Of a stretch of DNA of 64,000 nucleotides, positions 18,880 to 26,651 are shown piece after piece. Every line of letters begins with the position of its first letter. The first letter of the stretch is position 1. This DNA is from Niallia sp. NCCP-28. Its GTDB lineage: Bacteria; Bacillota; Bacilli; Bacillales; Cytobacillaceae. The stretch spans positions 310,001-374,000 of the forward strand of contig NZ_BQYJ01000001.1 of NCBI RefSeq assembly GCF_023168165.1, in the 5' to 3' direction. The position numbers and the translations under genes are program-made. The notes under the pieces are model-generated. The model saw only the letters and a program-made list of their open reading frames with translations, did not search any database and had not been told where the DNA came from.

Positions 18880-19896
18880 TCAACCACCAATATGTGACAT
18901 TTCTACCTTTGAGCTGTTTCTTGGACTATTACCATTTGCTCTTTCATCCGAATATCGATCCTTACGATGATTCCAAATATCAGTAATTTTATTAGTAATC
19001 ACATCATCCGATTCTTCTGAGCGAAGCAAATGACGAAGATCATATCCTTTTGATGCAAATAAGCATGTATATAATTTCCCTTCAGCAGAAATTCGAGCCC
19101 TTGAACAGGACGAACAAAAAGAATCGGTAACAGATGAAATGATTCCAATTTCTTGATCACTGTCTATATACCGATACCTAGTCGCCACTTCTCCTACATA
19201 ATTTGGCTTAATTTTTTCAAGTGGCATTACTTCTCCAATTCGATTCAAAATCTCTTGTTTGGTCATTACTTCTGCCATTCCCCAGCCATTTGAATTCCCT
19301 ACATCCATATACTCAATAAAGCGAAGAGTATGCTTATTTTCTTTAAAGTATTTTGCCATTGGTATGATATCTTGATCGTTTTTTCCTTTTTGAACAACCA
19401 TATTCACTTTCACTTTTAACCCTGCGTCAGAAGCTATCTGAATTCCTTCTAAAACTCTCGCAACTTTGCTTTTATTTCCATTTAACTGATTAAAACGTTC
19501 ATCATCTAAAGAATCCAGACTGACTGTCACCCGTCTTAACCCCGCATCAAATAACAGAGGGGCAGACTTTTTAAGAAGAGATCCATTCGTCGTAATAGCA
19601 ATATCTTCTAATCCATCAATCAAATTCAAACGACGAATTAATTCAGGAAGATCCCTGCGTAATAGAGGTTCTCCCCCTGTAATACGTACTTTTCTAACAC
19701 CTAAAGAAACAAATATCCGGGTTAAACGCTCCATTTCATGAAAAGACAGAATTTTATCAGAAGCTAAAAAGGGATAATTGGGACCAAAGATTTCTTCGGG
19801 CATGCAATAGCGGCAGCGAAAATTACAACGATCTGTTACAGATAATCGCAAATCTTTTAATGGACGCTGTAATTTATCTAAGATAGTATCTTCCAT
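18880..19896 (-). CDS. moaA: GTP 3',8-cyclase MoaA
   Basis: A 338-residue radical-SAM enzyme for the first Moco step, converting GTP to 3',8-cyclo-GTP. The N-terminal cluster is Cys24-x3-Cys28-x2-Cys31 ([15 protein letters not shown]). The SAM-binding [13 protein letters not shown] follows, and the C-terminal GTP-side cluster is FCSSCSRAR plus a third Cys in LYTCLF. It ends in the conserved Gly-Gly (SHIGG). GAGAGGAATAAT precedes the ATG. It stands apart from the moeB operon but on the same strand. MoaC, its partner enzyme, is not in the window. Confidence 0.96.
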   Translation of the reverse strand: MEDTILDKLQRPLKDLRLSVTDRCNFRCRYCMPEEIFGPNYPFLASDKILSFHEMERLTRIFVSLGVRKVRITGGEPLLRRDLPELIRRLNLIDGLEDIAITTNGSLLKKSAPLLFDAGLRRVTVSLDSLDDERFNQLNGNKSKVARVLEGIQIASDAGLKVKVNMVVQKGKNDQDIIPMAKYFKENKHTLRFIEYMDVGNSNGWGMAEVMTKQEILNRIGEVMPLEKIKPNYVGEVATRYRYIDSDQEIGIISSVTDSFCSSCSRARISAEGKLYTCLFASKGYDLRHLLRSEESDDVITNKITDIWNHRKDRYSDERANGNSPRNSSKVEMSHIGG

Positions 19897-19991
19897 ATTA
19901 TTCCTCTCTCTTCCATCAGATAGAAAACTAACATTAATTGCAAAATATTTTTGCTGCTCTTATCACGCAATAATAGGCAGTAATACCCCCA

Positions 19992-20112
19992 TCTCAAGGT
20001 TATGAGAGAAAACGAGAAATCTAAGTGGGGGAAAACTTCCCATAAAAGCCTGATTGGTTCAACTAACAATCAGTGGGATATGGAAAAAACCCCCACTGAT
20101 TGAAATTTCACT
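19992..20112 (-). repeat. Dispersed repeat family R1, copy b (most complete)
   Basis: On the minus strand it runs from GTGAAATTTCAATCAGTGGG through a CTGATTG...CAATCAG hairpin and GGCTTTTATGGGAAG to CCCCCACTTAGATTTC and TTTCTCGTTTTC. The two ends (AGTGGGGG and CCCCCACT) are inverted, so the whole element can fold. It starts immediately at the fdhD stop codon and might serve as its terminator. Relatives are at 54-160, 25286-25350, 27402-27452 and 47078-47135. Confidence 0.7.
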
Positions 20113-20901
20113 TTATAAAATTCGTTCTGGACATGTATAAATATTAAAAGATTGATTTCGAATAAAACCTATTGTCGTAATTCCTAAGCCTTCTGCCAAC
20201 TCTAACGCTAATTCAGTAGGAGCAGATTTTGAAAGTACTATTTCGCAACCAATCTTTGCTACTTTCAATAGAATTTCTGAAGATATCCGTCCGCTGAAAA
20301 CAATAATCTTATTTCCAACCGGTATATTATTTTTCAAGCAGTATCCGTATATTTTATCTAAGGCATTATGCCTTCCTATATCTAGGCGGCTTAGCATAAA
20401 ATCTTTCCCGTCACACAAAGAGGCGTTATGAACCCCTCCTGTCTCATGAAAAACAGTAGCCGAATTTTGTAAATTTTTCATTAAACGCAGACAATCGTCC
20501 GCAGAGATTTTAACTCGGATTTCCTTCATCTTCTTAGCAGTTAATGCATCATTAACAAACACAAATCCTTGCCTGCTCATTCCACAGCAAGAGGTAATGT
20601 AACGCTTGTTCTGGAAGTTTTGATAATAAGGATTTAGCTTATCTATTTTCACATGTATATAGCCTTCTTTTTCTTGAAACCAAATATTTTTAATCTCTTC
20701 ATATTTCTTTATAATTCCTTCAGATGCTAAATAGCCGATGACCATATCTTCAATGTATTCTGGTGTACAGACCATCGTAACAAATTCTTCTTCATTAATT
20801 TTTACCGTAACAGGAAACTCTGTAACAATTACATCCTCAGCACTTTCAATATGCCCATTCGCAAATTTCAGAATCTCCCTTTTCTTCACCGTTGGTTTCA
20901 T
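20113..20901 (-). CDS. fdhD: Formate dehydrogenase accessory sulfurtransferase FdhD
   Basis: A 262-residue FdhD: transfers sulfur from a cysteine desulfurase to the Mo cofactor before it is inserted into formate dehydrogenase. The sulfur-carrying Cys pair is in TSCCGMSR (about residues 120-126); GRHNALDKIYGYCL and VFSGRISSEILLKVAKIGCE are typical family blocks. An AAGGCTGA lies 9 bases before the ATG. Its presence supports a functional molybdenum formate dehydrogenase in this cell. Confidence 0.95.
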   Translation of the reverse strand: MKPTVKKREILKFANGHIESAEDVIVTEFPVTVKINEEEFVTMVCTPEYIEDMVIGYLASEGIIKKYEEIKNIWFQEKEGYIHVKIDKLNPYYQNFQNKRYITSCCGMSRQGFVFVNDALTAKKMKEIRVKISADDCLRLMKNLQNSATVFHETGGVHNASLCDGKDFMLSRLDIGRHNALDKIYGYCLKNNIPVGNKIIVFSGRISSEILLKVAKIGCEIVLSKSAPTELALELAEGLGITTIGFIRNQSFNIYTCPERIL

Positions 20902-21027
20902 ATAATCATTCAGCCTTTAAATTATATTTTCATTAAAAATTCTATACTTGTTCATGTCTGAGAATAAATTAATCCATTTGTTCCTACTCATTGACCATAG
21001 TTTAAAATTCACTAGTATAATATAGAA

Positions 21028-22101
21028 TCATTGTCTTAAGACTTGTTCTCTATAAACGAGATCTTGAGCTAAAGACGTAAACATTTCTCCAGTAAGCGAA
21101 TCTTCATCATATACATTTAAATTTTTATTTTCCTCTCGCTTTGCAAAAGGAATTCTTGCAATAACTGCAGCATCTATCTGTTGAGCTAACATATCACCGC
21201 CACCTTTTCCAAAAAGGTAGTTTCTTGAGCCATCTTGCTCTTCATAATAAGACATATTCTCCACAATGCCGAGGATGTCATGATTAGTATGTTTAGCCAT
21301 GACTCCTGCTCTAGAAGCAACAAAAGAAGCGACATTATGAGGAGTTGTGACAATAATTTCTTTTGCCTGAGGAATCATGGCAGCTACGTCAATCGCTACG
21401 TCTCCCGTGCCAGGTGGCAAATCCAGAAGAAGATAATCTAGTTCTCCCCAATGTGTATTCGCAAGGAAGTTTTGAATCCATTTATTTAGCATCGGTCCTC
21501 TCCACATGACTGGATTGTTATTATTTGTAAAAAATCCCATAGACATAACTTTAACACCATGACTTACAACCGGAATAACGGTCTTATCAATCATGGTTGG
21601 TTTTTGTTTTACTTCCATCATTGCCGGAATACTAAATCCATAAATATCAGCATCTAAAATACCTACCCTTTTTCCCATACGAACCAACGCAGTAGCAAGG
21701 TTTATGGTAACCGTTGATTTTCCCACTCCTCCTTTGCCACTTGTCACCGCAATAAATTGAACTCCTGAATCCGGTCGCAGCATGTTGGGCATTCCAGTCT
21801 CTGTTGTAGCACTTTTTTTCAAATTTTTTGTTAATGAAGCACGTTCTTCTGGTGTCATAGAACCAAAGGTTAATAAAACACTTGAGGCCCCAATACCTTT
21901 AAGAGAATTTTCAACTTCTTCTTTTATGCTAGCTTTTAAAGGACATCCCTGGATTGTTAAAACGACTTCAAGTTCAACATTTGTACCATCCATTTTAATA
22001 TTTCTTACCATGTTTAATTCCACGATGCTTTTATTCAATTCAGGATCTTCGACGTGTTTTAGAGCTTCCATAATTTCTTCGTGTGTCAGCATATATTTCA
22101 T
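21028..22101 (-). CDS. salA: Mrp/NBP35-family ATPase, SalA-like
   Basis: A 357-residue protein with an N-terminal MIP18/DUF59 domain (about 1-90) and a C-terminal P-loop ATPase with the deviant Walker A TSGKGGVGKSTVTINLA. Many Mrp/ApbC proteins carry Fe-S clusters via a CxxC near the C-terminus. Here the equivalent place (NMSYYEEQDGSRNYLFG) has no Cys pair, as expected for the SalA type, which in B. subtilis is a nucleotide-dependent DNA-binding regulator of scoC. A regulatory role is therefore at least as likely as cluster transfer. Monocistronic. Confidence 0.86.
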   Translation of the reverse strand: MKYMLTHEEIMEALKHVEDPELNKSIVELNMVRNIKMDGTNVELEVVLTIQGCPLKASIKEEVENSLKGIGASSVLLTFGSMTPEERASLTKNLKKSATTETGMPNMLRPDSGVQFIAVTSGKGGVGKSTVTINLATALVRMGKRVGILDADIYGFSIPAMMEVKQKPTMIDKTVIPVVSHGVKVMSMGFFTNNNNPVMWRGPMLNKWIQNFLANTHWGELDYLLLDLPPGTGDVAIDVAAMIPQAKEIIVTTPHNVASFVASRAGVMAKHTNHDILGIVENMSYYEEQDGSRNYLFGKGGGDMLAQQIDAAVIARIPFAKREENKNLNVYDEDSLTGEMFTSLAQDLVYREQVLRQ

Positions 22102-22171
22102 TCCTTTTTTATTTAAGGCTGTTTTCTAAAAGATTGTTGTTCTTCAGATAGTTTCCATGAGTAAATCCATG

Positions 22172-22292
22172 GTTAAAACAGGTTGATCGGAGTGAAAGGA
22201 CTCCTGTTGGATTAGCGGGACAGATGAGACACCGCCTGCCCCATGGAAAGCGAGCATCCTGGAACGGAGATCAACCTACTCCTTAAAATCAA
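22172..22292. repeat. Bacillaceae intergenic repeat R2 with inverted ends
   Basis: A GC-rich block beginning AACAGGTTGATCGGAG and ending TGGAACGGAGATCAACCTAC; the ends GGTTGATC and GATCAACC are inverted. In between are GGACTCCTGTTGG, GCGGGACAGATGAGAC and CCATGGAAAGCGAGCATCC. This pattern is familiar from non-coding repeats scattered in Bacillus and Geobacillus genomes. It lies between salA and leader copy B. Confidence 0.65.
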
Positions 22293-22509
22293 AAAAGTTT
22301 ACGAAAACAACCTTATTTAATAACTTCATTTTCTTACGACTAATCAATTTAGAGAAATATTCAATTTTTTAACATTCTGCTTGCAGTAAATAAAGATATA
22401 AAATTCCCATCGAACGATATAGCAATTACTTTGAACTCTTTTATTTTCTCTATGACAATTTCCATTCATTTTCGGGTCGGATATTTTTATTGCTAGAATT
22501 TCTCTGAAA

Positions 22510-22716
22510 AACAAAAAGCCCATCATAAAATAAATTGTGTACATGCAATACACAGTTTATTTTATGATGGGCTAATCACTAAGCAGTTCCCCTACTAGTT
22601 ATCCATCTCATCACGTATAATAAATATAAAAACCATGATATTAAGGCAACTTGTTATTACCTAATATCAATGAATTTGTATAATTTTATTATAATACTTT
22701 AGATCTCTGAGCTCAA
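22510..22716 (-). promoter_or_regulatory. Orphan promoter-leader-terminator, copy B of the fdh leader
   Basis: Homologous over its whole length to 14508-14745: promoter TTGAGC (22716-22711), exactly 17 bases, TATAAT (22693-22688); hairpin 22668-22637; the GATGAGATGGAT and GGGGAACTGCTTAG core; and a long terminator stem (22572-22517). No gene begins directly after the terminator; the next one on this strand is salA, about 410 bases away and past repeat R2. Either it controls salA at a distance, or it is left over from a lost gene, or it makes a stand-alone small RNA of about 170 bases. Confidence 0.7.
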
Positions 22717-22845
22717 TAACAAATTATAAACAAAGTTATCAAGATTTTCCTTAAAACAAAAATGAACACATTTGCCCTTCAAATATTTTTAAGAGACTTT
22801 TCCAAGTGTCTTTCTGATTTATAGTAGCAAAAAACGTCTTTTTTA

Positions 22846-23342
22846 GTATTTTAGCGTTGCAACAGTAGTCATATTAAAGCCAATCTGCCCAATGTCTGCT
22901 GTCCCAAATTCTCGATTATCTTTAAGCTGATTAACATTTCAGTTGATGTCCATTCATTCAACAAAAGCCAAAATACTTTTTCCCTTTCTTCAAATTGCAA
23001 TCCAATTATTTGCCCTTTCCTGTCATAGTCACAGGCGGAAATAATCGCTTCCATATCCTCGCGTTTCATCACCAGCTGCTGAAACGCTTCTTTGTCTGAT
23101 TCTCCCGATTTTTAGGATTATTTTTTACTTTATACCGAAAAACCAGAAGAGGTAAATGGAAAATTATCCATCTTCCAAGAAACCATTTTTGCATCATAAT
23201 CTTTTGTGCCTTTTAATTGCAGCAAATAGCCATGTAACAATATATCCATTACCTTCAAAATAGCTATCTTGTCTATTTTTATTTTTAATGCATTTGCTAT
23301 ATTTTTAGGAACAGATGGTTTTTTCGCTAAAATTAATTTCAT
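22846..23342 (-). pseudogene. topB: Truncated, frameshifted topB copy
   Basis: The N-terminus MKLILAKKPSVPKNIANALKI, then LQLKGTKDYDAKM, then after frame breaks IISACDYDRKGQIIG and LLLNEWTSTEM, and finally FNMTTVATLKY, all follow the order of intact TopB (residues 1 to about 210). The remaining 500 residues are missing. At least two frameshifts and internal losses exclude function. Same orientation as the intact gene at 6743-8899. Confidence 0.85.
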
Positions 23343-23496
23343 TTTTTCCTGCTTTGTTCAAATAAGAATTGATTAGTGAATACAAGTCTATGTTAAAGAT
23401 ATAAATTGTCAGGCGCAAATAAAATTATGCTCTCAAAAACTTATCTACAAAGGAAAAAGGATAGAAGAAAAAAGGAGAGATTTTTTAAACTATGCA

Positions 23497-23556
23497 GAAA
23501 CAAAAAATAACTGCATTTTTTTCCGTCTTTGACCAGACTAGAAAACATGCAGTTAA
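23497..23556 (-). terminator. Terminator of the ArAE exporter gene
   Basis: AACTGCAT (23509-23516) pairs with ATGCAGTT (23547-23554); on the minus strand ATTTTTTG follows. It lies just past the stop codon at 23573. Confidence 0.75.
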
Positions 23557-23572
23557 ATCAAGGCTCTACCAA

Positions 23573-24556
23573 TTATTGATACGCCACTTTTAATGATTTT
23601 TTTATAACTAAATATTGTTCAATTTCTTTTAAGATATAATAAACTTGGGCCTGTTCTTCAAATACTTCCCAATTGTTTGGAAGATCTTCATTTTTTATTT
23701 TATCTTCTATTTTTTTTAATTTGCTTAAAAATAGCTGGGCTGTATTGCCTGAATGAACACAAAGGCTCAGCTCTTCCAAAAAGGCAGCCACTACTTCTCT
23801 TTGCTCTATTAATGTAGAAACCCCTGTTACTCTAGCAAATAGACGATCCATAACATCCAGCTGTTTTTCACGGATGGTAAAATACTTATAATAGTAATTT
23901 TCTTTGCGGGTAAAATGATTTTCAACATCTCGGAATGCAAGGCTTTTGGCTATTTGCACTTCTTTAGAAGTGGCTTTTAATTTTTTTTGAAAATTTATAT
24001 CGCATTCATTTTCTCTTAGAAAATGAACCATTTCCATTAATAATTCTTGAAAATGCTTTTCTATTTTTTTCTGATAGGTTTTCATCTCTTTATCCAGACT
24101 TGGCATATAGCTATTCACAAGCAATGCAGCACCTATGCCAATGACAATCAAACCTAATTCATTTAAAATAATATCCCAGTTCATATTATTTCTTGAGTAA
24201 ATATGAAGAATGATAACGGTGCTCGTTACAACCCCTTCATTTACTTTTAATAGAACTGTTGTTGGAATAAACACTAATAGAAGCAGCCCGATTACATAAG
24301 GCTGATAAGCTATTCCTTCAAAAAAAACATAAGAAAAAGGAATAGAAAGCATACATGCCACAAAACGGGCAAAAGCGCTATGAAGTGATTTTTTTTTAGA
24401 ATTTTGCACACATAATATTGTAATAATCGCAGATGAGACAAAAAAATCCAAGTTGCATAATTGCGCAATCGTAATGCCTACACTTACAGCAACTGCTGTT
24501 TTAGCCGTTCGATAGCCAATCTTATACTTTTTTAAGCTTTTTATTGCAACATGCAT
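23573..24556 (-). CDS. Aromatic acid exporter (ArAE_1) family membrane protein
   Basis: A 327-residue protein of the ArAE_1/FUSC type (formerly DUF939, YqjA-like). The N-terminal half holds about five to six membrane helices (residues about 19-140, starting IGYRTAKTAVAVSVGITIAQL). The C-terminal half is a soluble, charged helical region with likely coiled coil (MKTYQKKIEKHFQELLMEM). Family members are linked to efflux of aromatic acids in Gram-negatives, but Bacillus members lack a defined substrate. It starts 2 bases after the lipoyl-like gene and the two form an operon ending at a terminator. Confidence 0.85.
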   Translation of the reverse strand: MHVAIKSLKKYKIGYRTAKTAVAVSVGITIAQLCNLDFFVSSAIITILCVQNSKKKSLHSAFARFVACMLSIPFSYVFFEGIAYQPYVIGLLLLVFIPTTVLLKVNEGVVTSTVIILHIYSRNNMNWDIILNELGLIVIGIGAALLVNSYMPSLDKEMKTYQKKIEKHFQELLMEMVHFLRENECDINFQKKLKATSKEVQIAKSLAFRDVENHFTRKENYYYKYFTIREKQLDVMDRLFARVTGVSTLIEQREVVAAFLEELSLCVHSGNTAQLFLSKLKKIEDKIKNEDLPNNWEVFEEQAQVYYILKEIEQYLVIKKSLKVAYQ

Positions 24557-24558
24557 GA

Positions 24559-24858
24559 TTAATCACAACCTGTTACTAACAAATCATCCTGTAAAGAAGC
24601 AAGCTTCGTATTAATTGAAATTTTATCACCAGGTTTTACTAAAAGAGATACAACTGATCCACTGAAGGGAACACTTATTTCTTGTATTTCTTCACTAGCT
24701 GTTTTAATGGTTAGAATCGGTTCCCACTCATAAAAATAGGACTTTTCTTGAATAAAAACATGTTCCACAATTCCTTCAACAGGGCTTAATATCAACTGGT
24801 CTTCTTTTGAAATTTCATAATACGGACTTTGACTGCTTTTTACAATCGTTTCAATCAT
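24559..24858 (-). CDS. Small lipoyl/biotinyl-like (hybrid-motif) domain protein
   Basis: A 99-residue protein whose middle (LILSPVEGIVEHVFIQEKSY and later ISVPFSGSVVSLLVKPGDKI) has the paired beta-hammerhead pattern of biotinyl/lipoyl domains. The Lys that would be modified is replaced: the turn reads VPFSGSV, not MKM or DKA. It cannot therefore be a normal swinging-arm carrier and resembles the hybrid motif of HlyD/MFP efflux adaptors, without their coiled coil or membrane anchor. Strong AAGGAAGT ribosome binding site. It precedes the ArAE membrane gene by 2 bases, suggesting a partner function; no family name is claimed. Confidence 0.75.
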   Translation of the reverse strand: MIETIVKSSQSPYYEISKEDQLILSPVEGIVEHVFIQEKSYFYEWEPILTIKTASEEIQEISVPFSGSVVSLLVKPGDKISINTKLASLQDDLLVTGCD

Positions 24859-25285
24859 TTTTTTAAAACTTCCTTTTTATATAGTTTTTTTATCATACAG
24901 GTTTTGTTAAAAATGCTGTCAATTTTCGTTCGTTCTTTTCCTGAATAAACGAAAAATCATTGCATTACAGAACCTATTATAAATGGAAAACAAAAAAGCT
25001 TTTTCATCTCAGCTGCCTTTTGCAAGAAATTCTTACAATATCTCGTTTCTTTTGTTTTCTGAGTCATGTTAATAAAAACATATTTCCCTATACTTTTCAA
25101 TGATTTCTAACAAGATTTTTACTTTTTTTTTATAGAAAATTAAGGAAAAAAAATGAATGCGATCACATAAGAAATTTATAAAAGATATCCTCTATTTTTT
25201 ACTAGCAAAATCTATTGAAAACAAACATTTTCTACATGTTTTCTCATTAAATGCTTTTATTTTCCACTAATTCCAGAGGAAGGGA

Positions 25286-25350
25286 AATAAAGTGAAACTT
25301 CAATCAGTGAGGGTTTTCTTCATCCTCCACCTGAATTTCTTGTTTTGTCT
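25286..25350 (+). repeat. Dispersed repeat family R1, copy c (internally deleted)
   Basis: GAAACTTCAATCAGTGAGGG is followed directly by TTTTCTTCATCCTCCACCTG and ATTTCTTGTTTTGTC, i.e. both ends of R1 without the middle. The rest of the 24859-25396 gap is AT-rich and shows no gene. Confidence 0.6.
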
Positions 25351-25396
25351 TACAATCCCTTAGATGGGATCAAAAGTCGGTTATTGCGTAATAAAT

Positions 25397-25681
25397 TTAA
25401 AGAAAAGGCCTTATTCCCTTTTTTTCCTGTACATACCATTTCTCTTTTTCGACTCGATTAGAAACGGTTAAAATAAAAGAGGGAATTTTTTCTACATTCA
25501 ATACAGTTAAGCCCATTTCTTCATTCATAATGACAAAAGATTGTCCATGTGATAATGTCGATAATTCTTTGCCTAATTGAAGAATTCCTTTTATAATCGA
25601 TTCTTTTTCTTCTTCCTCTAATACAACATTTGGAGAAAACCTTAATATCCAATTTTCATTTCCAATCGAAAATCGATACAT
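25397..25681 (-). CDS. Hypothetical protein
   Basis: A 94-residue protein I do not recognise. It is amphipathic with alternating strands and one helix (EEEEKESIIKGILQLGKEL, about 21-39); no signal, membrane segment or Cys. AGGAGGGTGA directly upstream of the ATG strongly supports translation. It lies alone between an R1 repeat and the cold-shock gene, on the opposite strand to the latter. Function unknown. Confidence 0.7.
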   Translation of the reverse strand: MYRFSIGNENWILRFSPNVVLEEEEKESIIKGILQLGKELSTLSHGQSFVIMNEEMGLTVLNVEKIPSFILTVSNRVEKEKWYVQEKKGIRPFL

Positions 25682-25992
25682 GCATTCACCCTCCTATATA
25701 TGGTTAATATATAGCAAAATAGCCTTCCTTCAGCTAAAAAATGTTTATGTCAAAACACAGCCTCTAAATTTTTTCTATTAAGATTATTTCTGTCTCTATG
25801 TATACATAAATATGTTAGATTATCTTTTTTCAGAACATATTCACTCTAATCAGAAAACAATGAATTTAGCGTATGCCTTGTTATTCAATTGACGTTATGC
25901 TGTTCGTTATTCCGATAAAATGTACACGCTTACCCATACATTTTTGCGAATATAAATAGAATAAAAAAATATCGAAAAAGTGCCTAGAAACC

Positions 25993-26021
25993 TTGACTGT
26001 AAAGGCTTAATCGTGTATATT
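25993..26021 (+). promoter_or_regulatory. SigA promoter of the cold-shock gene
   Basis: TTGACT (25993-25998), a 17-base spacer and TATATT (26016-26021). It predicts a 5' untranslated region of about 110 bases before the start codon at 26139. Long leaders of this kind in csp mRNAs commonly mediate cold-dependent translation; that role here is inference. Confidence 0.7.
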
Positions 26022-26138
26022 ATAGACATCATTTAACAAAATTCTGAAAAATTGTTTTCTATTATTATTTTGTTCTATGAGAATATTTATTTTATAGGCA
26101 CTACAGGGTGTCTTGAAAGTCTTAGGAGGAAATTTAAT

Positions 26139-26339
26139 ATGCAAAACGGTAAAGTAAAATGGTTTAATAACGAAAAAGGATTTGGATTTATCGAAGTTGA
26201 AGGTGGAGACGATGTATTCGTGCATTTCACAGCTATTCAAGGCGAAGGATTCAAATCATTAGAAGAAGGACAAGAAGTTTCTTTTGAAATCGTAGAAGGA
26301 AATCGTGGGCCTCAAGCTGCTAACGTTGTAAAACTATAA
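26139..26339 (+). CDS. cspD: Cold-shock protein (CspB/CspD type)
   Basis: A 66-residue single cold-shock domain that binds single-stranded RNA and DNA and melts mRNA structure at low temperature. The RNP1 motif KGFGFIEV and RNP2 motif VFVHFTAI are intact, and the C-terminus [10 protein letters not shown] is canonical. The true start is the ATG at 26139 with TTAGGAGGAAATTTAAT; the longer frame upstream is untranslated leader. In B. subtilis cspD sits in the same neighbourhood (ypeQ, ypeP, ypdQ), hence the name, but assigning a specific csp paralogue by sequence alone is uncertain. Confidence 0.95.
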   Translation: MQNGKVKWFNNEKGFGFIEVEGGDDVFVHFTAIQGEGFKSLEEGQEVSFEIVEGNRGPQAANVVKL

Positions 26340-26368
26340 TAAAATATTATTGCTAAATAATATGAATC

Positions 26369-26396
26369 TAGAGCTGACAACTGTCAGCTCTTTTAT
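26369..26396. terminator. Terminator of the cold-shock gene
   Basis: AGAGCTGACA / TGTCAGCTCT stem with TTTTATTTTT after it on the plus strand; the facing minus-strand gene ends just beyond it. Confidence 0.88.
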
Positions 26397-26578
26397 TTTT
26401 CCCCCATTATCTTTTCTCCATATGCTTTAATTTTTTCTCCAACAGTGCATTGAGAGATGCAAAAGCGATGGGCATACCTTTTGCCTTTTTCATTTTTGTG
26501 ATGCTGATATAAAAAACAGTCTTTACAAAAATCATTCATTAATATTTCTAATTCTTGCATCCATTTTTTTCTTTCCAA
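26393..26578 (-). CDS. C2HCIx2C-type zinc-finger small protein (YpeQ-like)
   Basis: A 61-residue protein with CKDCFLYQHH...HRFCISQCTVGEK. The spacing of Cys, His and the CISQC ending matches the zf-C2HCIx2C (formerly DUF2602) family of small Bacillaceae proteins of unknown function. The reading frame opens with TTG; an internal ATG seven codons in is also possible because GGAAAG precedes it, so the start is uncertain. It is in the position of B. subtilis ypeQ, between cspD and ypeP. Confidence 0.75.
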   Translation of the reverse strand: MERKKWMQELEILMNDFCKDCFLYQHHKNEKGKRYAHRFCISQCTVGEKIKAYGEKIMGEK

Positions 26579-26651
26579 TGTTTATCGCCTACTTTTGCCA
26601 TATTCTATAACCTTTTGTTGGAAAAATCATACCACTTTATTTACTCCCAGC

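Noticed and set aside
21028-22101. Classical Fe-S carrier Mrp/ApbC
   Set aside because: The C-terminal CxxC expected for cluster-binding members is absent, so the SalA-type label is preferred.
26007-26240. 77-codon minus-strand frame opposite the cold-shock gene
   Set aside because: Antisense shadow of the csp leader and coding region.
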